The position numbers were made by a program, and so were the translations under genes. This document shows, piece by piece, positions 19,850 to 27,815 of a stretch of DNA of 64,000 nucleotides. Location: NCBI GenBank assembly GCA_018335755.1, contig JAGXRK010000044.1, forward strand, positions 62,001-126,000. Reading direction: 5' to 3'. The notes below the pieces were generated by a model that was not told the origin of the DNA, did no database searches, and saw nothing but the letters and a program-made list of their open reading frames with translations. Position 1 is the stretch's first letter, and the number at the start of each line of letters is the position of its first letter. Origin of the DNA: Ignavibacterium sp. GTDB lineage: Bacteria > Bacteroidota > Ignavibacteria > Ignavibacteriales > Ignavibacteriaceae.

Positions 19850-19949
19850 TTAGATTATACCGCTTTTATTATTGAGCAGTATATTATCTCCCTTTTTATT
19901 ATCCTTGTAATAAATAATTTTGAATATACCTCATTCCTTAACAGATCGT

Positions 19950-21278
19950 ATGATAAAATTCTTTTTCATCGTTTTGATATCAGTTTTTTCTGGTGGATCT
20001 CTTTTTTCACAAACAGATGAAAAAGGTGGGGAAGAATCCTATCCATTCATCGTCGATTCTATTTTAGTATCAGGTAACGACATTACTGAGGAGTTCATAA
20101 TTTTAAGAGAATTGACCTTTACCGAAGGAGATACAATAAGTTTTGAAACTGCTGATTACAACAGGGAGAGGATATACAGCCTTGGAATTTTTAACCAGGT
20201 TACATTAGAGCCCAATACATATAATGATTTAAATATTCTGAATATTGTTGTTGAGGAAAGCTGGTATATTTATCCGATTCCCTTTATTAATATAAAAGAG
20301 AGCGATTGGGATAAAATATCATTTGGAATGTTTCTTGTTTTAAAAAACTTTCGTGGCAGGAATGAAACTCTTTCTGCGGTTGCTGGTTTCGGGTATGATC
20401 CTACATTTGGTTTGTCTTATTACAATCCTAATATGATAGGAAATGAAGATATTTTTTTCTTCACAAGGATGAGCTACTCAGATGTATCAAATAAAAGCTT
20501 AATTGCTGAACAACTGGCACTAGGAAACTTTGATCAGAAAGTAATCACCGGCAATGTTGAAATAGGAAGGCGGTTCTTTCTTTTTCATAAATTGGCTTTA
20601 AACTTGGGATTCAGCTACATAGAATCCCCATTTTATATTGATAGAATCAACGCTTCGTTTGAAAGAATTGACAGGGTTTTTACTTTAAGTACTGGTTATC
20701 AGTATGACACTCGGGATCTAGTTCAATTTCCTAAAAGCGGTTTTTATACAAATGTAAGCTATATTCTTAAAGGGATGGGAATTAATGGTATAAATTACAA
20801 CGTCGCCAGAGTTGACTTAAGGACTTATAACCGTCTTATCGAAAAACTACATTTCAAAATGAGATTTACAAGTCGTTTTACACTTGGTAACAGAATTCCA
20901 CTTTATGATAATTCGATAATAGGATTGGAAGACAAGATAAGAGGTTTTTTTAATTATAAGATTGAAGGTAATCATTCCTACCTTACATCAGCGGAATTAT
21001 ATTACCCTATAATTGAAGAACTGAAGATTAACCTGGAATTCATTCCAATAATACCAAAGCAGCTTTTGTCATACAGGGTTGCTCTGTACGCTCAAATATT
21101 TGCCGATGCCGGTGCAACACAGAATTCAGAGGCTTCAATAGGATTAAATAATTTTAAAAGTGGATATGGTGCCGGATTAACCGTTTTGATCCTTCCGCAT
21201 TATGTTGCCAGAATTGAATATGCAATAAATGAATTAAGAAAACCGGAGATTATTCTGGATATTGGAACATCCTTCTAA
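19950..21278 (+). CDS. BamA/surface-antigen family outer-membrane protein
   Basis: The ATG at 19950 gives a signal peptide (MIKFFFIVLISVFSGGSLFS followed by QT); an upstream TTG at 19920 would precede it. After the signal comes one POTRA-like domain (YPFIVDSILVSGNDIT, then ILRELTFTEGDTI) and a C-terminal beta-barrel with alternating strands and an aromatic last residue (Phe). About 442 residues with a single POTRA is much shorter than BamA, so it is more likely an accessory surface-antigen/Omp85-like or patatin-less TamA-like protein of the outer membrane. It implies a two-membrane envelope. The function is unproven. Confidence 0.8.
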   Translation: MIKFFFIVLISVFSGGSLFSQTDEKGGEESYPFIVDSILVSGNDITEEFIILRELTFTEGDTISFETADYNRERIYSLGIFNQVTLEPNTYNDLNILNIVVEESWYIYPIPFINIKESDWDKISFGMFLVLKNFRGRNETLSAVAGFGYDPTFGLSYYNPNMIGNEDIFFFTRMSYSDVSNKSLIAEQLALGNFDQKVITGNVEIGRRFFLFHKLALNLGFSYIESPFYIDRINASFERIDRVFTLSTGYQYDTRDLVQFPKSGFYTNVSYILKGMGINGINYNVARVDLRTYNRLIEKLHFKMRFTSRFTLGNRIPLYDNSIIGLEDKIRGFFNYKIEGNHSYLTSAELYYPIIEELKINLEFIPIIPKQLLSYRVALYAQIFADAGATQNSEASIGLNNFKSGYGAGLTVLILPHYVARIEYAINELRKPEIILDIGTSF

Positions 21279-21948
21279 CATAGAATTGTACTATTCAACA
21301 TTCGCAAACAGCGGTGATAATGTAATAGAACTAACGGGCGATGAATTTCATCATGCTATTAAAGTAATGCGTAACAGGGCAGGCGGTGAAATTCATATTA
21401 CAAATGGAAATGGAATTATTTTTATTTGTACAATCGCTGAAGTTTTTAAAGATTATTTAAAAGCTCATATTAAAAAACAAATAAAATATGAAAACAAATT
21501 TAGTAATATCACTTTCTGTTTACCGGTATTGAAGAATCCGGATCGTTTTAAATTTGCACTTGAAAAGTGTACAGAACTCGGAATAACGAATTTCATTCTG
21601 TTTAGTTCAAGCCGATCTATAGTAAAGATAAAAAATGTTGAAAAGTGGGATAAAACAATTTTATCGGCGATGAAACAATCACTCCGGGCTTACTTACCGG
21701 TTATCACTAATATTGATAATGTTAAAGATTTACTGAATTTCGATGGCGAAAAAATTATTTTTGATCAGAACACTAATGAACAATTTGAATATAGTTTAAT
21801 TAAGAATAAAAAATATTTTTTCATTTTTGGTCCGGAAGGCGGTTTTTCTAACGAAGAACTTTCTCTTTTTAATACAGTATATAAGTTAGCTGGTAACCGA
21901 TTACGGACAGAGACAGCAATAATCAAGTGTGCGTCAATTATAAGTTAG
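21262..21948 (+). CDS. rsmE: 16S rRNA m3U1498 methyltransferase
   Basis: The 228-residue product has the SPOUT-type RsmE layout: an N-terminal PUA-like part (LTGDEFHHAIKVMR), KCTELGITNFILFSSSRS, and the knot motifs FIFGPEGGFSNEE and RLRTETAII. It methylates N3 of U1498 in 16S rRNA. The start is uncertain: a TTG at 21262 overlaps the preceding gene by 17 bases, and the conserved part begins at ELYYSTF. The end is tight against the RlpA-like gene. Confidence 0.92.
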   Translation: MEHPSNIELYYSTFANSGDNVIELTGDEFHHAIKVMRNRAGGEIHITNGNGIIFICTIAEVFKDYLKAHIKKQIKYENKFSNITFCLPVLKNPDRFKFALEKCTELGITNFILFSSSRSIVKIKNVEKWDKTILSAMKQSLRAYLPVITNIDNVKDLLNFDGEKIIFDQNTNEQFEYSLIKNKKYFFIFGPEGGFSNEELSLFNTVYKLAGNRLRTETAIIKCASIIS

Positions 21949-21956
21949 TATTAATA

Positions 21957-22370
21957 ATGAAATACTTTCCTATTATATTTTTTCTATTAGTCTTAATTGG
22001 TTGCAGTGCCGCGCCGCGTTTTACAAGTGATTCTGATTCACAAGAAAGCGGAAAGATTCCACCCGGAATAAAAATTTTTAGTGGAATCGCTTCTTACTAT
22101 GCTGATGAATACCACGGCAAAAAAACTGCTAGTGGTGAGATTTACGACATGCATAAATTAACGGCTGCTCACATAAATTTGCCATTTAATACTAGAGTTA
22201 AAGTCACTAATCTTAAAAATAGTAAGATCGTAATTGTCAGAATCAATGATAGAATGCCTGACTTTAAAAACCGTGTAATTGACCTTTCCTACGGTGCAGC
22301 GATCAAACTTGATATGATAAGAGATGGAATTGTGGAAGTTAAAGTAGAGATATTAGAAACCGGAAATTAA
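21957..22370 (+). CDS. RlpA-like lipoprotein with double-psi beta-barrel domain
   Basis: The ATG at 21957, 8 bases after rsmE, gives a lipoprotein signal (MKYFPIIFFLLVLIGC) with the lipobox Cys in LIGC, and a mature protein with the RlpA domain: GIASYYADEYHGKKTASGE, AHINLPFNTRVKVTNL, VRINDRMP and VIDLSYGAA. A GTG at 21927 inside rsmE is less likely because it would bury the signal peptide. RlpA proteins act on denuded peptidoglycan glycans or bind the septum. There is no SPOR domain, and the length of about 137 residues is that of a bare catalytic/binding domain. Confidence 0.86.
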   Translation: MKYFPIIFFLLVLIGCSAAPRFTSDSDSQESGKIPPGIKIFSGIASYYADEYHGKKTASGEIYDMHKLTAAHINLPFNTRVKVTNLKNSKIVIVRINDRMPDFKNRVIDLSYGAAIKLDMIRDGIVEVKVEILETGN

Positions 22371-22372
22371 AA

Positions 22373-22392
22373 ACCCGATCAGTTGACCGGGT
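22373..22392 (-). terminator. Intrinsic terminator between convergent genes
   Basis: ACCCGATC (22373-22380) pairs with GACCGGGT (22385-22392) with one mismatch around the loop AGTT. On the minus strand it is followed by TTTTT, so it best ends the minus-strand small exported protein gene. It may also stop the plus-strand message. Confidence 0.6.
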
Positions 22393-22408
22393 CTTAATTG
22401 ATTGTGAA

Positions 22409-22750
22409 TTATTCTTTACTTACAGGTTTTAGATTTTTCCACCATTCCTTTTTAAGGATGTTGTATTTCATTATTTGTTTATTGTCTAAAAGATTTTCAA
22501 CTTTTTGCTGAGCAGTCTTTAAATCTTCATTGGTTGCATTTTTATTCGATACATATTCACTTAAAATAGCTCTTACACTAACTGCCTGTTCATCACTGAG
22601 CAGAATCTTTTGTTTTAGATTATCCGTCATAGATTTAACCATCTCATCGTTGGATTTTTCTTCAACCTGAGCGAATAAGGTAACAGATAAAAAAGCCGTA
22701 ATAATACCAGTCATCACTATAACCTGAGATAATTTATTTATCACTTTCAT
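22409..22750 (-). CDS. Small exported protein of unknown function
   Basis: The ATG at 22750 has a well-placed AGGAG upstream (minus strand) and gives a signal peptide (residues 1 to about 28, ending in LFAQ). A mature part of about 85 helical residues follows. It contains DNLKQKILLSDEQAVSVRAIL, reminiscent of Spy/CpxP-type periplasmic helical proteins in which DEQ motifs head helices, but the match is only suggestive. A longer frame to 22798 lacks a ribosome binding site. It stands alone on the minus strand between two plus-strand groups. Confidence 0.65.
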   Translation of the reverse strand: MKVINKLSQVIVMTGIITAFLSVTLFAQVEEKSNDEMVKSMTDNLKQKILLSDEQAVSVRAILSEYVSNKNATNEDLKTAQQKVENLLDNKQIMKYNILKKEWWKNLKPVSKE

Positions 22751-22866
22751 TTTTGCTCCTATGAATGAATTTAATATAACTATAATAAGCTTAATCAATT
22801 TAATTTAGAATTTCAATACTTATTGTTTTATGATTACTTTTGCTGCGCAAATTTCTCTGGATTTTG

Positions 22867-23796
22867 ATGATTAAAATAAAAGATCAAGCTTATAATAAAA
22901 TCCTTTATATATCCTCCCAATTAACGGGCCAGGCATTAGAAACCTCAAAAATTGAAGAAAAACAATATAATTATGAGTTAACTGCTCAATATTTGGAGGA
23001 AAAAGTAAAAGTACTTGTCTATTTTGGTAAAAAGGGAATATCAACAATTATACAGGGTGATATTAATTCGAAAATATATACCAAAGTTAAAGGAATTGTT
23101 TTTGGTGAAGGACTATTTGATTCTGTGAGTAAAGAAATTGAAGAACCTTCCGAATATATTGGTACTGATGAATCTGGCAAAGGTGATTTTTTTGGTCCCC
23201 TTGTTATTGCAGCAGTTTATGCTGATGATAACCTGCTAACTAAGTTAAAACTTGCCGGGGTTAAAGACAGTAAACAACTGGATGACAGTGCTATAAAAAA
23301 TATTTCTAAAGAGATTAAAAAAATCGTTCCAAATAATTATAGAAATGTGGTTATAATAAATCCGGAGAAGTATAATCAATTGTATGAATCATTCAAAAAC
23401 TTAAATAAGCTTCTTGCCTGGGGACATTCGAAAGCAATTGAAAATATAATTTTTAATAATAAAGCTTCAACAGTTATTAGTGATAAATTCGGTAATGAAG
23501 AATTGCTGATTTCTGAAGTATTGAAAAAAAATATAGAAGTCAATCTAATCCAGACGACCAAAGCCGAGCGTTTCCTTGCTGTTGCGGCAGCATCAATTCT
23601 GGCACGGGATAGAATGATACATTGGTTTATTAAGACGGGAAATGAATTAAAAGTTACTATTCCTAAAGGCGCCGGTGATGTCGTCAATATCACGGCTGTT
23701 AAAATAGCTTTGAAGTATGGAGCCGATATTTTACCGAAAATAGTTAAATTACACTTTAAAAATTACGCAAGTTTAAGTCAGAGTAAGAAAGGATAA
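22867..23796 (+). CDS. rnhC: Ribonuclease HIII
   Basis: The product has an N-terminal TBP-like substrate-binding domain (about residues 1-85), then the RNase H fold with the signature YIGTDESGKGDFFGPLVIAA. GVKDSKQLDD and AAASILARDRM supply further active-site and structural residues. It removes RNA from RNA-DNA hybrids. The GTDESGKGDFFGP sequence and N-terminal extension distinguish HIII from HII. The ATG at 22867 (MIKIKDQAYNK) is preferred over the TTG at 22840, though no strong ribosome binding site is visible. About 309 residues. Confidence 0.93.
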   Translation: MIKIKDQAYNKILYISSQLTGQALETSKIEEKQYNYELTAQYLEEKVKVLVYFGKKGISTIIQGDINSKIYTKVKGIVFGEGLFDSVSKEIEEPSEYIGTDESGKGDFFGPLVIAAVYADDNLLTKLKLAGVKDSKQLDDSAIKNISKEIKKIVPNNYRNVVIINPEKYNQLYESFKNLNKLLAWGHSKAIENIIFNNKASTVISDKFGNEELLISEVLKKNIEVNLIQTTKAERFLAVAAASILARDRMIHWFIKTGNELKVTIPKGAGDVVNITAVKIALKYGADILPKIVKLHFKNYASLSQSKKG

Positions 23797-23806
23797 TAAA
23801 AATAAA

Positions 23807-24907
23807 ATGAGTGCTATAAGAAAGATCAGAAGAATAGGTGTATTGACTGGCGGTGGTGATTGTCCGGGACTCAATGCGGTTATAAGAGGTGTAACTAAAC
23901 CTGCACAGGATTTGGGAATGACAGTTTTTGGTATTATGGATGGTTTTGAAGGATTAGTTGAAGGTAAAGCTCGCGAATTAAGAAATGCTGATGTTTCCGG
24001 AATTCTTGCCAGGGGAGGTACAATTCTTGGCTCTTCTAATAAAGGTGATCCTTTTCATTGGCCGGTTCAAAAGGATGATGGAATTGAAATAATGGATAAA
24101 TCTGCGCAGGCAGTGAAAAACTATGAAGCCTGGAATCTGGATGCTCTCATTGCTATTGGCGGCGATGGAACAATGCATATTTGCAACAAACTTAGTCAAC
24201 TCGGATTAAATGTAATTGGGGTGCCGAAAACAATTGATAATGATCTTGATGCAACTGATTTAACATTTGGACACGATTCGGCAATTTATGTTGTGTCGAT
24301 GGCATTAGATAGGTTACATACAACTGCTTCTTCTCATCATAGAGTAATCGTTTGTGAAGTTATGGGAAGGTATGCCGGCTGGATAGCACTAAACGGCGGT
24401 TTGTCCGGTGGAGCTGATATTATTCTTATTCCTGAAATGCCTTTTTCATGGGAGAAGGTTTACGACAAGATTAAACAGCGAGAACTAATGGGCAAAAAAT
24501 TTAGTTTGGTTGCAGTATCCGAAGGTGCCAGAGCCCTTGGAGAAGAAATGACCACGAAAGGACAAGATATAAAGAGAACAGATCCCGTCAGGTTAGGCGG
24601 AATTGGAGAAGTAGTTGCAAGAAATATTGAAAAAAATACAGGAAGAGAAACACGTGTTACGGTACTGGGCCATTTACAAAGAGGAGGCAGTCCCACACCT
24701 TTTGACAGAATACTTTCAACTAAATTCGGTGCTTACGCCATTGACCTGGTATCAAGAAAGAAATTTGGATATATGGTAGCATTAAAAGGCAGTGATATTA
24801 AACCTGTAAGGATAGTTGATGCAATTTTAAAACAGAAGTTAGTTCAGCCAGATACACAAGCAGTATTTGCTGCAAAATCTGTGGGAATTTCTTTTGGGAC
24901 GGAATAA
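23807..24907 (+). CDS. pfkA: 6-phosphofructokinase, Gly/Lys type
   Basis: The 366-residue PFK has GGGDCPGLNAVIR at residues 15-27, IGGDGT at 118-122 and GVPKTIDNDLDAT at 138-150. The residue that separates ATP from PPi enzymes is Gly121 (ATP-type), while the second determinant is Lys141, as in PPi enzymes. This Gly/Lys combination is known from the group III ATP-dependent PFKs. It phosphorylates fructose 6-phosphate in glycolysis. The gene sits 10 bases after rnhC and is the last host protein-coding gene before the tRNA. Confidence 0.94.
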   Translation: MSAIRKIRRIGVLTGGGDCPGLNAVIRGVTKPAQDLGMTVFGIMDGFEGLVEGKARELRNADVSGILARGGTILGSSNKGDPFHWPVQKDDGIEIMDKSAQAVKNYEAWNLDALIAIGGDGTMHICNKLSQLGLNVIGVPKTIDNDLDATDLTFGHDSAIYVVSMALDRLHTTASSHHRVIVCEVMGRYAGWIALNGGLSGGADIILIPEMPFSWEKVYDKIKQRELMGKKFSLVAVSEGARALGEEMTTKGQDIKRTDPVRLGGIGEVVARNIEKNTGRETRVTVLGHLQRGGSPTPFDRILSTKFGAYAIDLVSRKKFGYMVALKGSDIKPVRIVDAILKQKLVQPDTQAVFAAKSVGISFGTE

Positions 24908-24920
24908 TTTTGATCTAATA

Positions 24921-24949
24921 TTGCATTTAGAATGTTGTAAATATATATT
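24921..24949 (+). promoter_or_regulatory. Promoter of tRNA-Asp
   Basis: TTGCAT at 24921-24926 and TATATT at 24944-24949 are spaced 17 bases apart, about 34 bases before the tRNA 5' end. The -10 is identical to that proposed at 9274, which supports both. Confidence 0.5.
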
Positions 24950-24983
24950 TGAAAGCATTTTTTAAGAAGTATAGTGCACATAC

Positions 24984-25057
24984 GGGGTCGTAGTTCAGTT
25001 GGTTAGAACGCCTGCCTGTCACGCAGGAGGTCGCGAGTTCGAGTCTCGTCGGCCCCG
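24984..25057 (+). tRNA. tRNA-Asp (anticodon GTC)
   Basis: The full cloverleaf can be drawn. The acceptor stem is GGGGTCG (24984-24990) with CGGCCCC (25050-25056), with one G-T wobble. The D-arm has AGTTCAGTTGGTTAGAAC, and the anticodon stem is CCTGC/GCAGG around loop CTGTCAC with anticodon GTC at 25018-25020. The T-arm includes GTTCGAGTC, and the discriminator base is G at 25057. CCA is not encoded. The prophage begins at its 3' end. Confidence 0.97.
25021..25057 (+). other. Predicted left attachment site (attL) in the tRNA 3' end
   Basis: A tyrosine integrase gene lies within 1 kb and all genes to its right up to the window end are phage-like, so integration into the 3' half of this tRNA-Asp is the simplest reading. 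The core cannot be delimited because the matching attR is outside the window. The interval given is the anticodon-stem-to-discriminator part that such phages usually duplicate. Confidence 0.45.
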
Positions 25058-25066
25058 CATTACTTA

Positions 25067-25100
25067 AACCCTTGTAAATTATATGTTTACAAGGGTTTTT
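25067..25100 (+). terminator. Strong intrinsic terminator downstream of tRNA-Asp
   Basis: AACCCTTGTAAA (25067-25078) and TTTACAAGGGTT (25086-25097) form a perfect 12-bp stem, extendable by one A-T pair, with loop TTATATG, followed by more Ts. It ends the tRNA transcript. If attL is in the tRNA, this terminator is phage-borne and replaces the host one. Confidence 0.8.
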
Positions 25101-25154
25101 AAGTTTAAAGAAATACATTCGATCTTTTGACTATAACACTTTTTATAACACTTT

Positions 25155-25961
25155 TTATTTTTTACGTGGGGAAAAAGTAATTGATTTTGACTCATATCCA
25201 TCATTCCCAAACGGTGAATCATAATATACGATTATGTACAAGGTAAACTTCCCATTATTCTTTAATTGAATATCGGATTCAAGAACAATAGGTTTGTCCC
25301 CATACTTACTTGGATAGATAGGCTGCTCTCTAAAATCTCGTTGGAATGACTGGTTATTCCCTTGTTTTGGAGTTTCCCGGCTGCCTTTAAAATTAAAATT
25401 TATAAGGTGTGCTTCTGGGATTTGAAATCTTAAAGTTGATAATTCTGCTTTTATATTTCCTCTGTTTGAAATAATAATTTTTGTAATTGTCGCCATGGAG
25501 TCATTTTCAACTATATGGGCATCTATGTTAAGTTCAGGCTTTCTATTTAATCGAGAAGTTAAACTATCAAGGGCAAGTTGAAATTTAATTAAGCTATGAT
25601 TAAAAGATGATAAAACGCTTTCAAATTGATCTCTCTGCGAAATAACGTTCGAGGTAAATGAATCGATTGATTTTGAAAATGCATCTATTTTATCTGGGAG
25701 GTCAGATATACTTTTTTCAACTTCCTTCAAAGATTCTTTTGATTCCTGCGCACTTTTAAGAATCTTACCCATTCGATCAATTATGTTATTAAAATCTTCC
25801 GCAGAAGTTCTAACTTGGTATATAGCAAATGCAACAGTGAAAGATATTATAACTATTTCAAAATAGGCTTTATGCTTATCAAAGATTGGTTTTTTCCAAT
25901 AATGATAGTAGGCTGCAACTATAACAACTATGATAAAAAATAACCACTCAAATGCAATCAT
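25155..25961 (-). CDS. Membrane-anchored coiled-coil protein, unknown function
   Basis: A 268-residue protein with two N-terminal membrane segments (about residues 5-21 and 33-48), a long predicted coiled coil with repeated Ser/Lys/Glu heptads (about 50-130), and a soluble beta-rich C-terminal domain. No family is recognised. Its ATG overlaps the stop of the integrase gene by 4 bases, so it is expressed with the integrase during lysogeny. A gene between attL and int in lysogenic orientation is often cargo, and a role in superinfection exclusion or another host-membrane function is a hypothesis only. Confidence 0.72.
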   Translation of the reverse strand: MIAFEWLFFIIVVIVAAYYHYWKKPIFDKHKAYFEIVIISFTVAFAIYQVRTSAEDFNNIIDRMGKILKSAQESKESLKEVEKSISDLPDKIDAFSKSIDSFTSNVISQRDQFESVLSSFNHSLIKFQLALDSLTSRLNRKPELNIDAHIVENDSMATITKIIISNRGNIKAELSTLRFQIPEAHLINFNFKGSRETPKQGNNQSFQRDFREQPIYPSKYGDKPIVLESDIQLKNNGKFTLYIIVYYDSPFGNDGYESKSITFSPRKK

Positions 25962-27115
25962 ATAAATTTCTCCAACTCAATCTCGTCCAGCTCTTTCCGG
26001 ACACCATCAACACGGAAATCAACATAGTGCTTGTCTGTGATCTTCACATCGGTGTGGTCCAGGAGTTTTTTCACTTTGTAGATGTCCATTCCTAAATTGT
26101 TGATGAGGAAGCTTGCCAGGGTTGGACGGATCTGTTTTAATGAGTATGCTTTAGATATTTTGTTTCCTTTTTTCAGAAATCCCACTCCACGCTTCCAGAA
26201 GGAAAGAGGCCAGGTATAATTTGCCGGCACAACGGAATACATCGAGAACAATCTCCCAGGCTTACCATCATTTGCTTTCATTTCCTTGAGTAATTTCTCC
26301 AGCTCTTTGTACAAAGGGAACTTATATAGCTCTTTCCCTTTACGTTTGCCCGCTTTAATATTTCTTATAGTGATATGCTTTCGTTTGAAATCTATATCCT
26401 CTTTCAACTGAACAATTGCACTGGACGGCCGGCAGCCGGTGAGCAACATAAAATATATTATCTGATAATGATGAGGATAATCAGTGTTTGCTTTGAAGTA
26501 CTCGATAATTGTGAACATATCATCCAACGGAATAGGGGCAGGATCCTTCGTTTCGCTTTCAATGGCTTCAATAATATTCTTTAATGTATAGTTCTGCTGA
26601 AGGAAATATTTCCAGAGTGTTCTGAGTGCACGTGTATAAATTGATCGTGAATTTCTGGAGAGTGCTTTATCTTCAAAGAAGTTTAATAGTTTAACGTAAT
26701 CCCGATCGGAGTACGTGTATATCTTTTTGTTTCCGGAGGCACTAACAAAATGATCGACAGCAAGTTTATAACTCTCGAATGTTTTAGGTTTTATTTCATT
26801 CTTTGAGCCAGGGACTGATCTGACTTGCTTATATTCCTCAAAGCCTTCTTTTAATGTAAGATCCTTCTTGATCTTAATACCACTCTGGAGCTCTATGTTC
26901 CGGTTTGTAAGGGCATCCCGAAAACCTTTTACCTTATTCCGGAGCTCGGGTGTACCAATAATTTTTTCTTTTTTCTCAAACCGCTTACGATCGGAAGGAG
27001 TTACTTCAATTTTTGTATTAATTGACTTACGTTTCCGGCTATCATTATGCTCGAACTTATCATAATACCTTATCCAGTAGTAAGGTGAGTTCTTTTGTAG
27101 ATAGACACCTTTCAT
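25958..27115 (-). CDS. int: Tyrosine-type site-specific integrase
   Basis: The start at 27115 (MKGVYLQKNSPYYW) overlaps the stop of the upstream small gene (ATGA); a longer frame to 27181 would overlap that gene by 70 bases. The 385-residue product has an N-terminal arm-binding part, a SAM-like core-binding domain, and a catalytic domain. The first Arg is in LLTGCRPSSAI, the second Arg is in LKQIRPTLASF, the His is in KLLDHTDVKIT, and the nucleophile Tyr is in DKHYVDF. The His that usually starts the H-x-x-R box is a Lys here (KQIR). It would integrate and excise the prophage at tRNA-Asp. Confidence 0.92.
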   Translation of the reverse strand: MKGVYLQKNSPYYWIRYYDKFEHNDSRKRKSINTKIEVTPSDRKRFEKKEKIIGTPELRNKVKGFRDALTNRNIELQSGIKIKKDLTLKEGFEEYKQVRSVPGSKNEIKPKTFESYKLAVDHFVSASGNKKIYTYSDRDYVKLLNFFEDKALSRNSRSIYTRALRTLWKYFLQQNYTLKNIIEAIESETKDPAPIPLDDMFTIIEYFKANTDYPHHYQIIYFMLLTGCRPSSAIVQLKEDIDFKRKHITIRNIKAGKRKGKELYKFPLYKELEKLLKEMKANDGKPGRLFSMYSVVPANYTWPLSFWKRGVGFLKKGNKISKAYSLKQIRPTLASFLINNLGMDIYKVKKLLDHTDVKITDKHYVDFRVDGVRKELDEIELEKFI

Positions 27116-27315
27116 TTGATCTGCCTCAAACGTGCGTTGGAAACGATGGATGCTATTTCTACATTGACTTCTGATAACCATCTTTTGAGATCTTCTGTCG
27201 TTATTTTTTCATTGTTCAATGAAATTTTACCACCATAACGACTTGACCATTTGATCAAATCTTTTAACTGTTCGCGACGGTCGTAAAGTTTATCCAGGGT
27301 ATTCTTCATTATCAT
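27112..27315 (-). CDS. Small helical protein upstream of integrase, unknown
   Basis: A 67-residue charged protein (MIMKNTLDKLYDRREQLKDL) with two predicted helices and no recognised family. Its stop TGA overlaps the integrase ATG, which supports it as a real coupled gene and fixes the integrase start. An ATG at 27309 is an alternative start, and neither has a clear ribosome binding site. A recombination directionality factor is conceivable from position and size, but no HTH signature is visible. Confidence 0.6.
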   Translation of the reverse strand: MIMKNTLDKLYDRREQLKDLIKWSSRYGGKISLNNEKITTEDLKRWLSEVNVEIASIVSNARLRQIK

Positions 27316-27321
27316 TTGTTA

Positions 27322-27699
27322 TTATGTGATAATTATTTCTTCACCACACTTCCTACATAATTGCATATCAATCGGGTTCATTGTGGAACATTTCGGACAG
27401 AAATAACCGGTTTTATCTGCATTGAATTTCAGACGACGCACATCATCCCGATGAACTTCATTTATTATCTCTTTTTCTGAAATATCTTTGTGGCAATGCG
27501 GACAGACTACAGCAGCTTTATTAATAAACTCTTTGCAGTACGGACATTGTACTTTATCCCCCTTCGATACTGCTGTAATTATCCATCCAATAGGCCCTAG
27601 CAATAAGCCGAGAATACACCCCATTCCTCCTGCGCCTTTATTATTGCCAATCATCATTCCAACAAAACCAAATACAGCCCAAATTATTAGTAATTCCAT
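27322..27699 (-). CDS. Membrane protein with two zinc ribbons
   Basis: The 125-residue product starts with a Gly-rich membrane region (residues 1 to about 45, GNNKGAGGMGCILGLLLGPI). It is followed by one zinc ribbon with CPYC and CPHC and a second with CPKC and CRKC. The N-terminal part resembles small YqaE/superinfection-immunity-like membrane segments found ahead of zinc ribbons in prophages. That comparison is by eye. It lies in the lysogenic minus-strand cluster, so it is probably expressed in the lysogen. Confidence 0.72.
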   Translation of the reverse strand: MELLIIWAVFGFVGMMIGNNKGAGGMGCILGLLLGPIGWIITAVSKGDKVQCPYCKEFINKAAVVCPHCHKDISEKEIINEVHRDDVRRLKFNADKTGYFCPKCSTMNPIDMQLCRKCGEEIIIT

Positions 27700-27707
27700 T
27701 TTACCAC

Positions 27708-27815
27708 CTATTTAAAAATTATTTCAAAGTACACTATTAAGTTCAAAGCCAAAAGAAATGTCAGAACAACCAAAAACTTCCATTTCAGTTTTATGTAATT
27801 GAAAATCTTATCCAT
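27708..27815 (-). CDS. 35-residue single-pass membrane micropeptide
   Basis: ATG at 27815 to TAG at 27708 encodes 35 residues: a basic N-terminus (MDKIFNYIKLKWK), one hydrophobic helix FLVVLTFLLALNLIVYF, and a short tail. An AAAGGA ribosome binding site lies 8 bases upstream, and the start overlaps the stop of the SWIM gene by 8 bases, which argues for translational coupling. It is shorter than most gene finders accept. No family is known. Confidence 0.5.
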   Translation of the reverse strand: MDKIFNYIKLKWKFLVVLTFLLALNLIVYFEIIFK

